This document shows positions 34,414 through 43,300 of a stretch of DNA of 57,176 bases, one piece after another (position 1 is the stretch's first letter; each line of letters begins with the position of its first letter). The position numbers and the translations under genes are program-made. The notes under the pieces were generated by a model. The model made no database searches. It was given only the letters and a program-made list of their open reading frames with translations, and had not been told where the DNA came from. The DNA is from Nocardia brasiliensis NBRC 14402 (GTDB taxonomy: Bacteria; Actinomycetota; Actinomycetes; Mycobacteriales; Mycobacteriaceae). Location: positions 1 through 57,176 of the forward strand of contig NZ_BAFT02000064.1 of assembly GCF_000308475.2 (NCBI RefSeq), read 5' to 3'.

Positions 34414-35838
34414 ATGCAGGCAGTCGCGCGTGCCGTGAGCGAGCGGCCGGGCGCGCGCACCGACGACGGAGGATCGATGGCCCCATCGGGCGCCGCCACG
34501 CCACTTCGGTTGCAGCCGGTGTCGATCGGCACCGAGACCGCGCGGGTCGGCGCGACCCTGTGGCAGGCCGCCCGCGGCGGCGCGCGCCTGCTGTTCACCC
34601 GCCGCGACGGGCGGCCGCTGGCGAATCGAGCGGCACACGAGGCGCGCAACCGGTTCGCCGCGCTGGGACCCACCTACGTCAAGCTCGGTCAGCTCATCGC
34701 GTCGAGCCCCGGGGTCTTCCCCGAGACGCTGTCGAACGAGTTCCGCACCCTGCTGGATCGGGTCCCGCCGGCCGATCCGGCGGCGATCCGGACGCTGCTC
34801 ACCGAGCAGCTGGGCGCGCCACCCGCGCAGCTGTTCGCGCACTTCGATCCTGCCCCGATCGCATCGGCCTCGATCGCACAGGTACACCGTGCGACTCTGC
34901 ATTCGGGCACCGACGTGGTGGTGAAGATCCAGCGGCCGGGCATCAAGGCCCGCCTCGCCGCAGACCTGCAGATCCTGGAACGCGCGGCGCAGCTGCTCGA
35001 ACTGTCCGAGTACGGCCGCATGCTCGGCGCGCGCGATATCGTGGCCGATTTCGCGGCCAACCTCAACGACGAGATCGATTTCCACACCGAGGCCACGGCC
35101 ATGACCGAGTGGCCGGGATTCATCGCGAACACCCCGTTCGCGGCTCAGGTGCGGGTGCCGCAGGTGTATCCGGAATTCAGCACCACGAAGGTGCTGACGA
35201 TGGAGTACATCGACGCCATCCGCATCGACGATGTCGCCGCCGTGCGCGCCGCGGGGTTCCGCGGCGCCGCGTTGCTGAAGACGATCCTGCTCTCGCTGCT
35301 GGAGTCGGCGTTCCGGGCCGGGCTGTTCCACGGCGATCTGCACGCGGGCAACGTCCTGGTCGACGCGGCGGGCAAGGTCGTGTTCCTGGATTGGGGCATC
35401 GTCGGCCGTTTCGACGACCGGACCCGGCTGCTGCTGCGCCGGCTCGTGGTGGAACTGATGGTGCACAACGACTTCGAGGCGGCGGGCCGCACCATTTTCG
35501 AGATGGGCGCGGTCCGGCGCCCGGGCAACGTCAAACGCGCGGCCCGCGATATCCGGTCGGTCACCGCCCCTTTGCAGAAATCCGATCTCGGCGCGCTGTC
35601 CTATACCCAGCTCGGTCGCCGCCTCGCGGAAGTGGCCAGGATTTACGAGGCCAAGCTGCCGCGCGAATTGGTGCTGGTCGGCAAACAACTGCTGTACGTC
35701 GAGCGTTATATGAAACTTCTTGCGCCGCAGTGGAAACCGCTCGAGGACCCGGACGTGCTCGGGTTCATGGCCGGCCTGTTGACGAAGGAGGAGATCGCAG
35801 CCACGGCGCCACGGCGTAAACAGCGGCTGGTTGAGTGA
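34414..35838 (+). CDS. AarF/UbiB (ABC1) family protein kinase-like
   Basis: A 474-residue atypical kinase. ABC1 features are AALGPTYVKLGQLIASSPGV (KxGQ), PIASASIAQVHRATLHSGTD (Ala-rich loop), VVVKIQRPGIKARLA (catalytic Lys), ESAFRAGLFHGDLHAGNVLV (catalytic loop), and KVVFLDWGIVGRFDDRT (DFG-equivalent DWG). Two starts compete: MQAVARA used here and MAPSGAA at 34477, which has GGAGGA only three bases before it. UbiB-type proteins act in isoprenoid lipid handling; in an organism with menaquinone the exact role is unknown. Followed at once by tRNA-Gly on the other strand. Confidence 0.9.
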   Translation: MQAVARAVSERPGARTDDGGSMAPSGAATPLRLQPVSIGTETARVGATLWQAARGGARLLFTRRDGRPLANRAAHEARNRFAALGPTYVKLGQLIASSPGVFPETLSNEFRTLLDRVPPADPAAIRTLLTEQLGAPPAQLFAHFDPAPIASASIAQVHRATLHSGTDVVVKIQRPGIKARLAADLQILERAAQLLELSEYGRMLGARDIVADFAANLNDEIDFHTEATAMTEWPGFIANTPFAAQVRVPQVYPEFSTTKVLTMEYIDAIRIDDVAAVRAAGFRGAALLKTILLSLLESAFRAGLFHGDLHAGNVLVDAAGKVVFLDWGIVGRFDDRTRLLLRRLVVELMVHNDFEAAGRTIFEMGAVRRPGNVKRAARDIRSVTAPLQKSDLGALSYTQLGRRLAEVARIYEAKLPRELVLVGKQLLYVERYMKLLAPQWKPLEDPDVLGFMAGLLTKEEIAATAPRRKQRLVE

Positions 35839-35842
35839 ATTG

Positions 35843-35915
35843 AGCGGATGACGGGATTCGAACCCGCGACCCTCACCTTGGCAAGGTGATGCGCTACCAG
35901 CTGCGCTACATCCGC
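35843..35915 (-). tRNA. tRNA-Gly (GCC)
   Basis: A regular 73-nt cloverleaf on the minus strand: acceptor GCGGATG with CATCCGC, D-arm GCGC/GCGC, anticodon loop TTGCCAA giving GCC, variable loop of five, T-arm GCGGG-TTCGAAT-CCCGT and discriminator T. The acceptor pairs G1-C72, C2-G71 and U73 match bacterial glycine identity. CCA is not encoded. Its 3' part is not repeated elsewhere in the window, so no attachment-site duplication is seen. Confidence 0.95.
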
Positions 35916-35989
35916 GTTCGCATCTCGAATCGCTCCGTGATGCGAGATGAAACTCTAGCCGATCGACGGCGGAAAATGCCAATCCGCCC

Positions 35990-37210
35990 TTACGCGGGCT
36001 GCCGGGCCGTCGCGCGATTGCGCCGCACGCCCAGACCGGCCGCGGCCAGGCAGGCCAGCGCGACGACCCCGACGAACCACGGGAACACGGTGCTCAGTCC
36101 CCACGTGGTGGCCGCCCAGCCGGCGAGAATGGTCGGCAACGCCATCGCCGTGTAGGCGAGCAGGTAGTACGCCGACATGGTCTCGCCCCGTTTGTGTTGT
36201 GGCACAACCTCGGACAGGTGCCGCAGCGAGCCGCCGAAGCCCAGGCCGAACGTCGCCCCGAGCAGCACGCCGGCCGCCAGCACCACGATCCAGTTGCCGG
36301 TATGCAGCGCGGGCACGGTGAGCACGAGCGCGATCGCCATGCCGGTGTCGCCGAGAATCGCGGCGCGCCGCGCGGGAATCGCGGTCGCGAACAACTGCGA
36401 GGTGGCCCCGGCCACCGCGGTCGAGGCGACCACCGCACCGCCGAAAACCAGGTTGTGGATGCCGGTTTCGGCCGAGGCCAGCGACGGGTACAGCGACAGC
36501 AGCACGCCCAGCACCGACCAGGCCGCCATCACACCGAGGGCGGAGAACCAGAAGTCACCGCGGATTTCTTGCGGCACAGCCGGTTTCGCGATCCGGATGC
36601 GTCCGGCGATGCGGGCGGTGTGCGGCTCCTCCAGCGCGATGATGCCGATACCGATGAGCAGGCACACGAAGGTGATGGCCACGTACGGCGTGCGCAGCGG
36701 GTGCGGGGCGTACTGGGCGAGCAGGGCCGAGCCCAGAATCGCCACGGCCATCCCGACATTGAAGGCCACGCCGCTCAGCTGACCGGAGCGCGCGCCGTGC
36801 TTGGGCCGCAGGTCGAGCAGGGCAGCCGCACCGGCGACCACGGTCGCGCCGACCGCGAACCCGTGCAGCGCCCGCGCGAGCAGCAGCATCGCCACGTTGT
36901 CGGCGAGCAGGAACACCGCGAGTCCCGCGATCATCGTCACGAACGCACCGAGCAGGACGGGCTTGCGGCCCACCACATCGGAGACTTTGCCGGACACCAG
37001 CACCGCGGCCAGCGCCGCGAACGCGTAGACCGCGAAGACGAAGGTCGTCGTCAGCGGCGAGAAATGCCACTCCTGCTGATACATGCCGTACAGCGGGGCG
37101 GGCACCCCGGACACCCCGAGCGCCACCCCGCTCGCGGCCAGGACCAGGGCATATGCCCAGCGCTGCGAGGTCCGCTCGCCCGTCTCGGGTGTCGCTACCG
37201 GCACTGCCAT
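35990..37210 (-). CDS. MFS transporter (drug exporter-like)
   Basis: A 406-residue, 12-segment major facilitator. The loop 2-3 motif is KVSDVVGRKPVLLGAFVTMI, with FAVYAFAALAAVLVSG before it and RALHGFAVGATVVAGAAALL after it. It resembles efflux permeases of the PucC/YbfB-like actinobacterial set. The start MAVPVATPETGERTS was chosen because an upstream extension would run into the repeat region. It is divergent from the ArsR-like regulator at 37304 and probably under its control. Substrate unknown. Confidence 0.9.
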   Translation of the reverse strand: MAVPVATPETGERTSQRWAYALVLAASGVALGVSGVPAPLYGMYQQEWHFSPLTTTFVFAVYAFAALAAVLVSGKVSDVVGRKPVLLGAFVTMIAGLAVFLLADNVAMLLLARALHGFAVGATVVAGAAALLDLRPKHGARSGQLSGVAFNVGMAVAILGSALLAQYAPHPLRTPYVAITFVCLLIGIGIIALEEPHTARIAGRIRIAKPAVPQEIRGDFWFSALGVMAAWSVLGVLLSLYPSLASAETGIHNLVFGGAVVASTAVAGATSQLFATAIPARRAAILGDTGMAIALVLTVPALHTGNWIVVLAAGVLLGATFGLGFGGSLRHLSEVVPQHKRGETMSAYYLLAYTAMALPTILAGWAATTWGLSTVFPWFVGVVALACLAAAGLGVRRNRATARQPA

Positions 37211-37228
37211 CGAAACTCCGATCAGGTA

Positions 37229-37286
37229 GGTTTGATAATGATCGAACCGCGCTCGACCATACATCCGGTACGACGATCATCAAACC
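37229..37286. promoter_or_regulatory. Inverted GGTTTGAT repeats between the MFS and ArsR-like genes (probable operator)
   Basis: GGTTTGAT at 37229-37236 followed by AAT-GATC is mirrored by GATC-ATCAAACC ending at 37286. The two half sites face each other across about 40 bases in the 93-base divergent promoter. Each starts next to one of the two genes, which fits a regulator that represses both. Binding is inferred. Confidence 0.5.
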
Positions 37287-37303
37287 CCAATGTGAGGTGG
37301 ATC

Positions 37304-37636
37304 ATGACCGATGCTAAAGATACGGTGGTCGATGTCCCACCGGTGGCCCCGCTGCCGACCGTGCTCGCCGCACTCCAGGACCCCGTGCGGCTCGAGATGG
37401 TGCGCCGCCTGAGCAATGCGGGCGCGGGCACTCCGGTGCGCTGCAACTCGCTCTACGACGCGATCAACAAATCGACCGCGACCCACCATTTCAAGATCCT
37501 GCGCGAAGCAGGCGTGATCGAGCGCGTGATCGTCGACGGCCAGATCTGGCAGCGCCTGCGCGCCACCGACGTCGAAGCGGCCCTTCCCGGCCTGCTCCCC
37601 TCGATCGTCGATGCCGCGAACCGCGCCGACGCCTGA
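37304..37636 (+). CDS. ArsR-like winged-helix regulator
   Basis: A 110-residue winged-helix protein: LPTVLAALQDPVRLEMVRRL is the ArsR-type first helix pair, then SLYDAINKSTATHHFKILRE as recognition helix and AGVIERVIVDGQIWQRLRAT as the wing. No metal-binding Cys/His cluster is present apart from one Cys in VRCNSL, so it probably senses something other than a heavy metal. It lies divergent from the MFS gene, with mirrored repeats between them. A GAGG ribosome site precedes the ATG. Confidence 0.9.
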   Translation: MTDAKDTVVDVPPVAPLPTVLAALQDPVRLEMVRRLSNAGAGTPVRCNSLYDAINKSTATHHFKILREAGVIERVIVDGQIWQRLRATDVEAALPGLLPSIVDAANRADA

Positions 37637-37652
37637 CCCGTCGGCGCGCGCC

Positions 37653-39023
37653 CTAGCCCTCGACCAACCGCCGCACGGCCGCGGGAATTTCCCGGGTTCG
37701 CTTGTACGGACCGGCGATCGAGGCCGCGAAGGGGCGGGCCAGCAGGGTGCGGGCGATCGCCGAGACCTCGTCGGTGGTGACCGCATCGATCCGGGCCAAC
37801 GTCTCCGACACACTGCGATGGTTGCCGTAGCTGAGCTCGCTGCGGCCGATCCGGTTCATCCTGGACGCCGAATCCTCCAGGCCCAGCACCAGACCGCCGC
37901 GCAACGACCCCTTGGCCCGGGCGCACTCGGCATCGGAAATGCCGTCGGCCGCAACCTCTTCGAGCACGCCGCGGGCCAACGAAGCCACCTTGCCGAGGTT
38001 TTCCGGCTGGCAGCCGATGTACACCGAGAACGCCCCGGTGTCGGCGAAGGTGTCCACGCTGGAGTACACCGAGTAGGCGAGCCCGCGTTCCTCCCGGATG
38101 CGTTGGAACAACCGGGAACTCAGTCCGCCGCCGACCACGGTGTTGAGCACCGAGAGCGGCCAGCGCCGCTCCCCCTCGTGCCGCCCGAAGGCGCGCACCC
38201 CGAACGCCAGATGCGCCTGCTCGCTGTCGCGGTGGCTCCACTGCAGTTCGGGATCGCTGTGCGGCCGGAACCGTCCCTCCCGCCGTTTGGCGGGTTGCGC
38301 CGCCGGATCGAGCCGATTCTGGAACGCCCGGTGCACCAGCTCCACCGTGTGGTCGTGTTCGACGTTGCCCGCGACCGCGACGACCATCCGGTCCGGCCGG
38401 TAGCGCCGCAGGTGAAAGCCGCGCAGCTGCGCCGCGTGCATCGATTCGATGGACTCGATGGAGCCGATCACCGGCCGCCCGATCGGATGATCGCCGAACA
38501 GCGCGGACAGGAACGAGTCGCCGACCACGTCCTCCGGGTCGTCGTCGCGCATGGCGATCTCTTCGAGCACCACCTGCCGTTCCACGTCGACGTCGGCGGC
38601 GCGGCACAGCCCGTTGAGCACCACATCCGAGACCATGTCGACGGCCAGCGGCAGGTCCTCGTCGAGCACGTGCGCGTAGTAGCAGGTCTGCTCTTTCGCG
38701 GTGAACGCGTTGAGCTCGCCGCCGACCGCGTCCATCGCCTGCGCGATGTCGAGCGCGGTGCGCGTCGGTGTCGCCTTGAACAGCAGGTGCTCGAGGAAGT
38801 GGGCCGCACCGGCGACGGTCGGACCCTCGTCACGCGAACCGACGCCCACCCAGACGCCGATCGATGCCGAACGCACGCCGGGCACGTGCTCGGTGACCAC
38901 GCGCAGCCCGCCGGGTAGCACGGTGCGCTGTACGCCGGGATCAATCATGTTCGCCCGCAGCTCCACAGACGAACCCCCCTGCTCGCGGCGGAGCAGAGGG
39001 GCTGTCGTCTTCTTCTTCGTCAC
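37653..39023 (-). CDS. pepR: M16 family zinc peptidase
   Basis: A 456-residue pitrilysin-type peptidase. The zinc site is AGAAHFLEHLLFKATPTRTA (HxxEH) near residue 78, with the distant Glu in VERQVVLEEIAMRDDDPED. The C-terminal half has the LNTVVGGGLSSRLFQRIREE and ERGLAYSVYSS elements. Such enzymes degrade small peptides and processed presequence-like fragments. In mycobacteria pepR lies directly downstream of gpsI/pnp, as here (11 bases). The start has MTKKKTTAPLLRREQGG as an extension before the domain. Confidence 0.95.
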   Translation of the reverse strand: MTKKKTTAPLLRREQGGSSVELRANMIDPGVQRTVLPGGLRVVTEHVPGVRSASIGVWVGVGSRDEGPTVAGAAHFLEHLLFKATPTRTALDIAQAMDAVGGELNAFTAKEQTCYYAHVLDEDLPLAVDMVSDVVLNGLCRAADVDVERQVVLEEIAMRDDDPEDVVGDSFLSALFGDHPIGRPVIGSIESIESMHAAQLRGFHLRRYRPDRMVVAVAGNVEHDHTVELVHRAFQNRLDPAAQPAKRREGRFRPHSDPELQWSHRDSEQAHLAFGVRAFGRHEGERRWPLSVLNTVVGGGLSSRLFQRIREERGLAYSVYSSVDTFADTGAFSVYIGCQPENLGKVASLARGVLEEVAADGISDAECARAKGSLRGGLVLGLEDSASRMNRIGRSELSYGNHRSVSETLARIDAVTTDEVSAIARTLLARPFAASIAGPYKRTREIPAAVRRLVEG

Positions 39024-39034
39024 AGAGACAAGTA

Positions 39035-41326
39035 CTACTCTGCCCCTGCCGCGCCCGCATCAACGGTCTCGGCATCGGCAGGCGCGGCGGCCGCTTCGGC
39101 AGCCTCCTCTTCGACCGGCACCAGCGAGATCTTGCCGCGGTTGTCGATATCGGCGATCTCCACGCGCAGCTTGTCGCCGACGTTCACCACGTCTTCGACC
39201 TTCGCCACGCGCTTGCCGTTGCCCAGCTTGGAGATGTGCACCAGGCCGTCGCGGCCCGGCAGCAGCGAGACGAACGCGCCGAAGGCGGTGGTCTTGACGA
39301 CCGTGCCGAGGAAGCGCTCGCCGACCTTCGGCAGCTGCGGGTTCGCGATGGCGTTGATCTGGTCGATCGCCGCCTGCGCCGCGGGGCCGTTGGTCGCACC
39401 GACGTAGACCGTGCCGTCGTCCTCGATCGAGATGTTGGCGCCGGTCTCCTCGGTGATCTGGTTGATCACCTTGCCCTTGGGCCCGATCACCTCGCCGATC
39501 TTGTCGACCGGGATCTTGATCGCGGTGACCCGCGGCGCGTACTGGCTCATCTCGTCCGGGGTGTCGATGGCCTCGGCCATGACCTCCAGGATGGTGTTGC
39601 GCGCGTCGTGCGCCTGGCTCAGCGCGCCGGCCAGCACCTGCGACGGGATGCCGTCCAGTTTGGTGTCGAGCTGCAGCGCGGTGACGAACTCCTTGGTGCC
39701 CGCGACCTTGAAGTCCATGTCGCCGAAGGCGTCCTCGGCGCCGAGGATGTCGGTCAGCGCGACGTAGCGCACCTCGTCCTCGCCCTTGTCGTTGGTGATC
39801 GTGTCCGACACCAGGCCCATCGCGATGCCGGCGACCGGCGCCTTCAGCGGCACACCGGCGTTCAGCAGCGACAGGGTCGAGGCGCAGACCGAGCCCATCG
39901 AGGTGGAACCGTTGGAGCTCAACGCTTCCGAGACCTGACGGATGGCGTACGGGAACTCTTCCTGGCTCGGCAGCACCGGCATCAGGGCCCGCTCGGCGAG
40001 CGCGCCGTGGCCGATCTCGCGGCGCTTCGGCGAACCGACGCGACCGGTCTCGCCGGTGGAGAACGGCGGGAAGTTGTAGTGGTGCATGTAGCGCTTGCTG
40101 GTCTCCGGGCCGAGCGAGTCGACCTGCTGGGCCATCTTCACCATGTCGAGGGTGGTGACGCCCATGATCTGGGTCTCGCCCCGCTCGAACAGCGCCGAAC
40201 CGTGCGCGCGCGGCACCACGGCGACCTCGGCGGAGAGCGCGCGGATGTCCGCGAGCCCGCGGCCGTCGATGCGGAAGCCGTCGGTCAGGATGCGCTGGCG
40301 CACCAGCTTCTTGGTGACCGAGCGGAACGCGGCGCCCAGTTCCTTCTCGCGGCCGGCGAAGTCGTCGCCGAGCCGGGACAGCACGTCGAGCTTGATCTCG
40401 TCGATCTTCGCCTCGCGCTCCTGCTTGTCCGCGATCGAGAGCGCCTCGCCCAGCTCACGCTTGGCGGTGCCTTCGACGGCTTCGTAGACATCGGCCTCGT
40501 AGGGCGGGAAGAGCGGGAACTCACCGGTCGGCTTGGCGGCCAGCTCGGCGAGGTCGGCCTGAGCCTTGCAGAGGCGGGCGATGAACGGCTTGGCGGCCTC
40601 GAGGCCCTCCGCCACCACGGCCTCGGTCGGCGCCTGGGCGCCACCCTCGATCAGCGCGATGACCTTGTCGGTGGCCTCGGCCTCGACCATCATGATCGCG
40701 ACGTCACCGGACTCGACCACGCGACCCGCGACGACCATGTCGAACACGGCGCCCTCGAGCTGCTCGACGGTCGGGAACGCGACCCACTGGCCGTCGATCA
40801 GCGCGACGCGCACGCCACCGACCGGGCCGGAGAACGGCAGGCCGGCGATCTGGGTGGAGGCGGACGCGGCGTTGATCGCGACGACGTCGTACAGGTCGTT
40901 CGGGTCCAGGCTCAGCACCGTGACGACGACCTGGATCTCGTTGCGCAGGCCGTCGACGAACGACGGGCGCAGCGGGCGGTCGATCAGGCGGCAGGTCAGG
41001 ATCGCGTCGGTGGACGGGCGGCCCTCGCGACGGAAGAACGAGCCGGGGATACGGCCCGCGGCGTACATGCGCTCTTCGACGTCGACCGTCAGCGGGAAGA
41101 AGTCGAACTGGTCCTTCGGCGACTTGCCCGCGGTGGTGGCGGACAGCAGCATGGTCTCGTCGTCCAGGTAGGCGACGACCGCACCGGCGGCCTGCCGGGC
41201 GAGCCGGCCGGTCTCGAAGCGGACGGTGCGGGTACCGAGCGTGCCGTTGTCGATCAGCGCGACGGATTCGAACACACCGGGCTCGACCTCGACGGCCGAG
41301 GACTTGCGTTCAGTTGTTTCGGTCAT
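39035..41326 (-). CDS. pnp: Polyribonucleotide nucleotidyltransferase (PNPase)
   Basis: A 763-residue phosphorolytic 3'-5' exoribonuclease. It has two RNase PH domains (about residues 20-160 and 350-590, with FSTGETGRVGSPKRREIGHG and SSNGSTSMGSVCASTLSLLN), a KH domain near 610 (IPVDKIGEVIGPKGKVINQI) and an S1 domain near 685 (VGERFLGTVVKTTAFGAFVS). An acidic/Ala-rich tail of about 30 residues ends it. The long 5' gap to rpsO contains a hairpin; in many bacteria that gap holds the RNase cleavage site of the rpsO-pnp mRNA. Confidence 0.97.
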   Translation of the reverse strand: MTETTERKSSAVEVEPGVFESVALIDNGTLGTRTVRFETGRLARQAAGAVVAYLDDETMLLSATTAGKSPKDQFDFFPLTVDVEERMYAAGRIPGSFFRREGRPSTDAILTCRLIDRPLRPSFVDGLRNEIQVVVTVLSLDPNDLYDVVAINAASASTQIAGLPFSGPVGGVRVALIDGQWVAFPTVEQLEGAVFDMVVAGRVVESGDVAIMMVEAEATDKVIALIEGGAQAPTEAVVAEGLEAAKPFIARLCKAQADLAELAAKPTGEFPLFPPYEADVYEAVEGTAKRELGEALSIADKQEREAKIDEIKLDVLSRLGDDFAGREKELGAAFRSVTKKLVRQRILTDGFRIDGRGLADIRALSAEVAVVPRAHGSALFERGETQIMGVTTLDMVKMAQQVDSLGPETSKRYMHHYNFPPFSTGETGRVGSPKRREIGHGALAERALMPVLPSQEEFPYAIRQVSEALSSNGSTSMGSVCASTLSLLNAGVPLKAPVAGIAMGLVSDTITNDKGEDEVRYVALTDILGAEDAFGDMDFKVAGTKEFVTALQLDTKLDGIPSQVLAGALSQAHDARNTILEVMAEAIDTPDEMSQYAPRVTAIKIPVDKIGEVIGPKGKVINQITEETGANISIEDDGTVYVGATNGPAAQAAIDQINAIANPQLPKVGERFLGTVVKTTAFGAFVSLLPGRDGLVHISKLGNGKRVAKVEDVVNVGDKLRVEIADIDNRGKISLVPVEEEAAEAAAAPADAETVDAGAAGAE

Positions 41327-41701
41327 TCTCTTCTCTCAACCTCTCGTCTTTCGCCGGCTCGAGCGCTTGGGCGGCGCGATCCGGCGCTTCGTCAGCCGTA
41401 CCTGGGTACGGACGCGCGGCAACCCTCCTGGCTGCGACGCGCAGACCCGGCCGAATCCCCTTGGATCACGGCGACGCGGAGGCGGTCATCGATCGAAGCC
41501 CGCCGGCGGTCTATCCCCTGCCGGGAGGCCACTACCGAAGACCGACGCCACGCGGGCGGGTACTCACGGCTGTCCAAATGTCGTCGTGTAGCGGGCGCAC
41601 AAATCCACTGTCGCCCCCATACACGAATAGCCAACGGGGAGATTGTACGTCTCCCCGTTGGCCGGGTTCCGGCTACCTCCGGTAACCGGTACTACGCGAA
41701 C
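41327..41701. other. 375-base rpsO-pnp spacer
   Basis: No credible gene: the frames open here have no ribosome site and low-complexity Arg/Ser content. The only structure I can point to is the hairpin at 41630-41662. The side next to pnp is the leader of that gene and probably contains its own promoter, but no clear box could be picked. Confidence 0.6.
41630..41662 (-). terminator. Hairpin after rpsO
   Basis: A 13-bp perfect inverted repeat (GCCAACGGGGAGA with its complement) and a 7-base loop, 40 bases after the rpsO stop codon. It has no U-tract on the rpsO-pnp sense strand. It could be a terminator/attenuator or a processing hairpin for the rpsO-pnp mRNA. Confidence 0.6.
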
Positions 41702-41971
41702 TCAGCGACGCAGGCCCAGACGCTCGATGAGCGAGCGGTAGCGCTGGATGTCGTTGGCGGCCAGGTACTTCGAGAGCCGACGACGACGACCGATCAGCGC
41801 GAGCAGGCCGTGCCGGGTGTGGTGGTCGTGCTTGTGCACCTTCAGGTGCTCGGTGAGATCGGAGATCCGCTTGGACAGCAGCGCGATCTGGGCCTCCGGC
41901 GAACCGGTGTCCTTCTCGTGCAGGCCGTATTCCTTCAGAATCGCCGACTTCTGCTCAGTGGTCAGAGCCAT
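41702..41971 (-). CDS. rpsO: Ribosomal protein uS15
   Basis: An 89-residue small-subunit protein of the usual length. The full family pattern is seen: LTTEQKSAILKEYGLHEKDT, GSPEAQIALLSKRISDLTEH, LKVHKHDHHTRHGLLALIGR and RRRLSKYLAANDIQRYRSLI. It binds the 16S rRNA central domain. It lies between ribF and pnp on the same strand as in mycobacteria. Confidence 0.98.
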   Translation of the reverse strand: MALTTEQKSAILKEYGLHEKDTGSPEAQIALLSKRISDLTEHLKVHKHDHHTRHGLLALIGRRRRLSKYLAANDIQRYRSLIERLGLRR

Positions 41972-42135
41972 GAGGCATCCACTCCCTATTTCAGTGCCGC
42001 GCTCGAATTTCCGGTTACCCGGGTGTGGGCGCCGCCGCGGACCGCAGCAAACCCGAGGATCTACCTTACCGGAACGGGCGCGGTAGACCGAATCGCGGTG
42101 GATGCACCCGGTCGAGATGCCATTCACTGCCGGAT

Positions 42136-43104
42136 TCACTTGCCCTCGGCGGCGAGCACCTTTCGCGCGTTCTCGACATCGCGGCCCATGGTCTCGATGA
42201 GTTCATCGATCGAATCGAATTTGCGCTGGCCGCGCACGTGGTCGACGAAATCGACCGCGACGTGCTGGCCGTAGAGATCGGCCTCACCGTCGAGCACATA
42301 CGCCTCGACCGTGCGGGCGCGCCCGGAGAAGGTGGGGTTGGTGCCGACGGAGATCGCGGCCATCGCGCGTTCACCGGGGGTGACGGTGCCGATGGTCGGT
42401 CCGGGACCGAGCACGGTGAACCAGCCCGCGTACACGCCGTCGGCCGGGATCGCGGCGTGCATCGGCGGCGCGACGTTCGCGGTCGGGAAGCCGAGCTGAC
42501 GCCCGCGCCCGTCGCCGTGCACGACCACGCCCTCGACCCGGTGCGGCCGGCCGAGCGCCTCGGCCGCGGCGGCCATATCGCCCGCGTCGACGCAGGCGCG
42601 AATGTAAGTGGAGGAGAAGGTGACCGCGTGTTCGCCGAGCAGCTTGACGCCGTCGACCTCGAAGCCCCAGCGCTTGCCGAGCTCACGCATGGTGTCGACG
42701 GTGCCTGCCGCCTTCTTGCCGAAGGTGAAGTTGTCGCCGATCACCACTTCGCTCACGTGCAGCCGCTCGACCAGCAGGTCGTGCACATAACGCACGGGCG
42801 TGAGCTTCATGAAAGCCTGGGTGAACGGCATCACGCAGAACACGTCGACGCCCAGTTCCTCGGCCAGTTCGGCCCGGCGGGTCAGGGTGGTCAGCTGCGC
42901 CGGATGCGAGCCGGGGCGGACCACCTCCATCGGATGCGGATCGAAGGTCATCAACACCGCGGGCACCCCGCGCGCGGCCGCCTTCTGCACCGCTCTGCTG
43001 ATCAACTGCGCGTGTCCGCGGTGCACACCGTCGAACACACCGATCGTCAGTACACATCGGCCCCAGTCCGCGGGCACGTCCTCGAGACCTCGCCATCTCT
43101 GCAC
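42136..43104 (-). CDS. ribF: Bifunctional riboflavin kinase / FAD synthetase
   Basis: A 322-residue enzyme converting riboflavin to FMN and then FAD. The N-terminal adenylyltransferase half has LTIGVFDGVHRGHAQLISRA and the GDNFTFGKKAAG and VTFSSTYIRACVDAG motifs. The C-terminal kinase half starts near residue 190, with QLGFPTANVAPPMHA (PTAN) and AAISVGTNPTFSGRARTVEA. No FMN riboswitch is visible upstream. It is 160 bases from rpsO and divergent from the SirR-type gene. Confidence 0.97.
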   Translation of the reverse strand: MQRWRGLEDVPADWGRCVLTIGVFDGVHRGHAQLISRAVQKAAARGVPAVLMTFDPHPMEVVRPGSHPAQLTTLTRRAELAEELGVDVFCVMPFTQAFMKLTPVRYVHDLLVERLHVSEVVIGDNFTFGKKAAGTVDTMRELGKRWGFEVDGVKLLGEHAVTFSSTYIRACVDAGDMAAAAEALGRPHRVEGVVVHGDGRGRQLGFPTANVAPPMHAAIPADGVYAGWFTVLGPGPTIGTVTPGERAMAAISVGTNPTFSGRARTVEAYVLDGEADLYGQHVAVDFVDHVRGQRKFDSIDELIETMGRDVENARKVLAAEGK

Positions 43105-43300
43105 ACGCGCAGCTTATATCGCGCACGGAAACCCGGTCCGACCGAAGTCGCTCGCCGCAACGGCGGTGCCAGGGCCGACGCCGCCGCGAGGGTGGCTGAT
43201 GTCACGCGCAGCTTCCGGAGTTGTGTACGGGTGATGAAACCCTGGTTCCACTGTGCGGCGAGCTGTGTCAATCGGGTCTCCTGTGCTTAAGCTCGAGTAT

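Noticed and set aside
35843..35915. tRNA-Gly as an attachment site of an integrated element
   Set aside because: No direct repeat of its 3' part and no integrase gene in the window.
39236..42274. Very long open frame antisense to pnp and rpsO
   Set aside because: It is the GC-rich mirror of pnp; composition is Arg/Asp/His-rich low complexity with no family motifs, while pnp on the other strand is complete.
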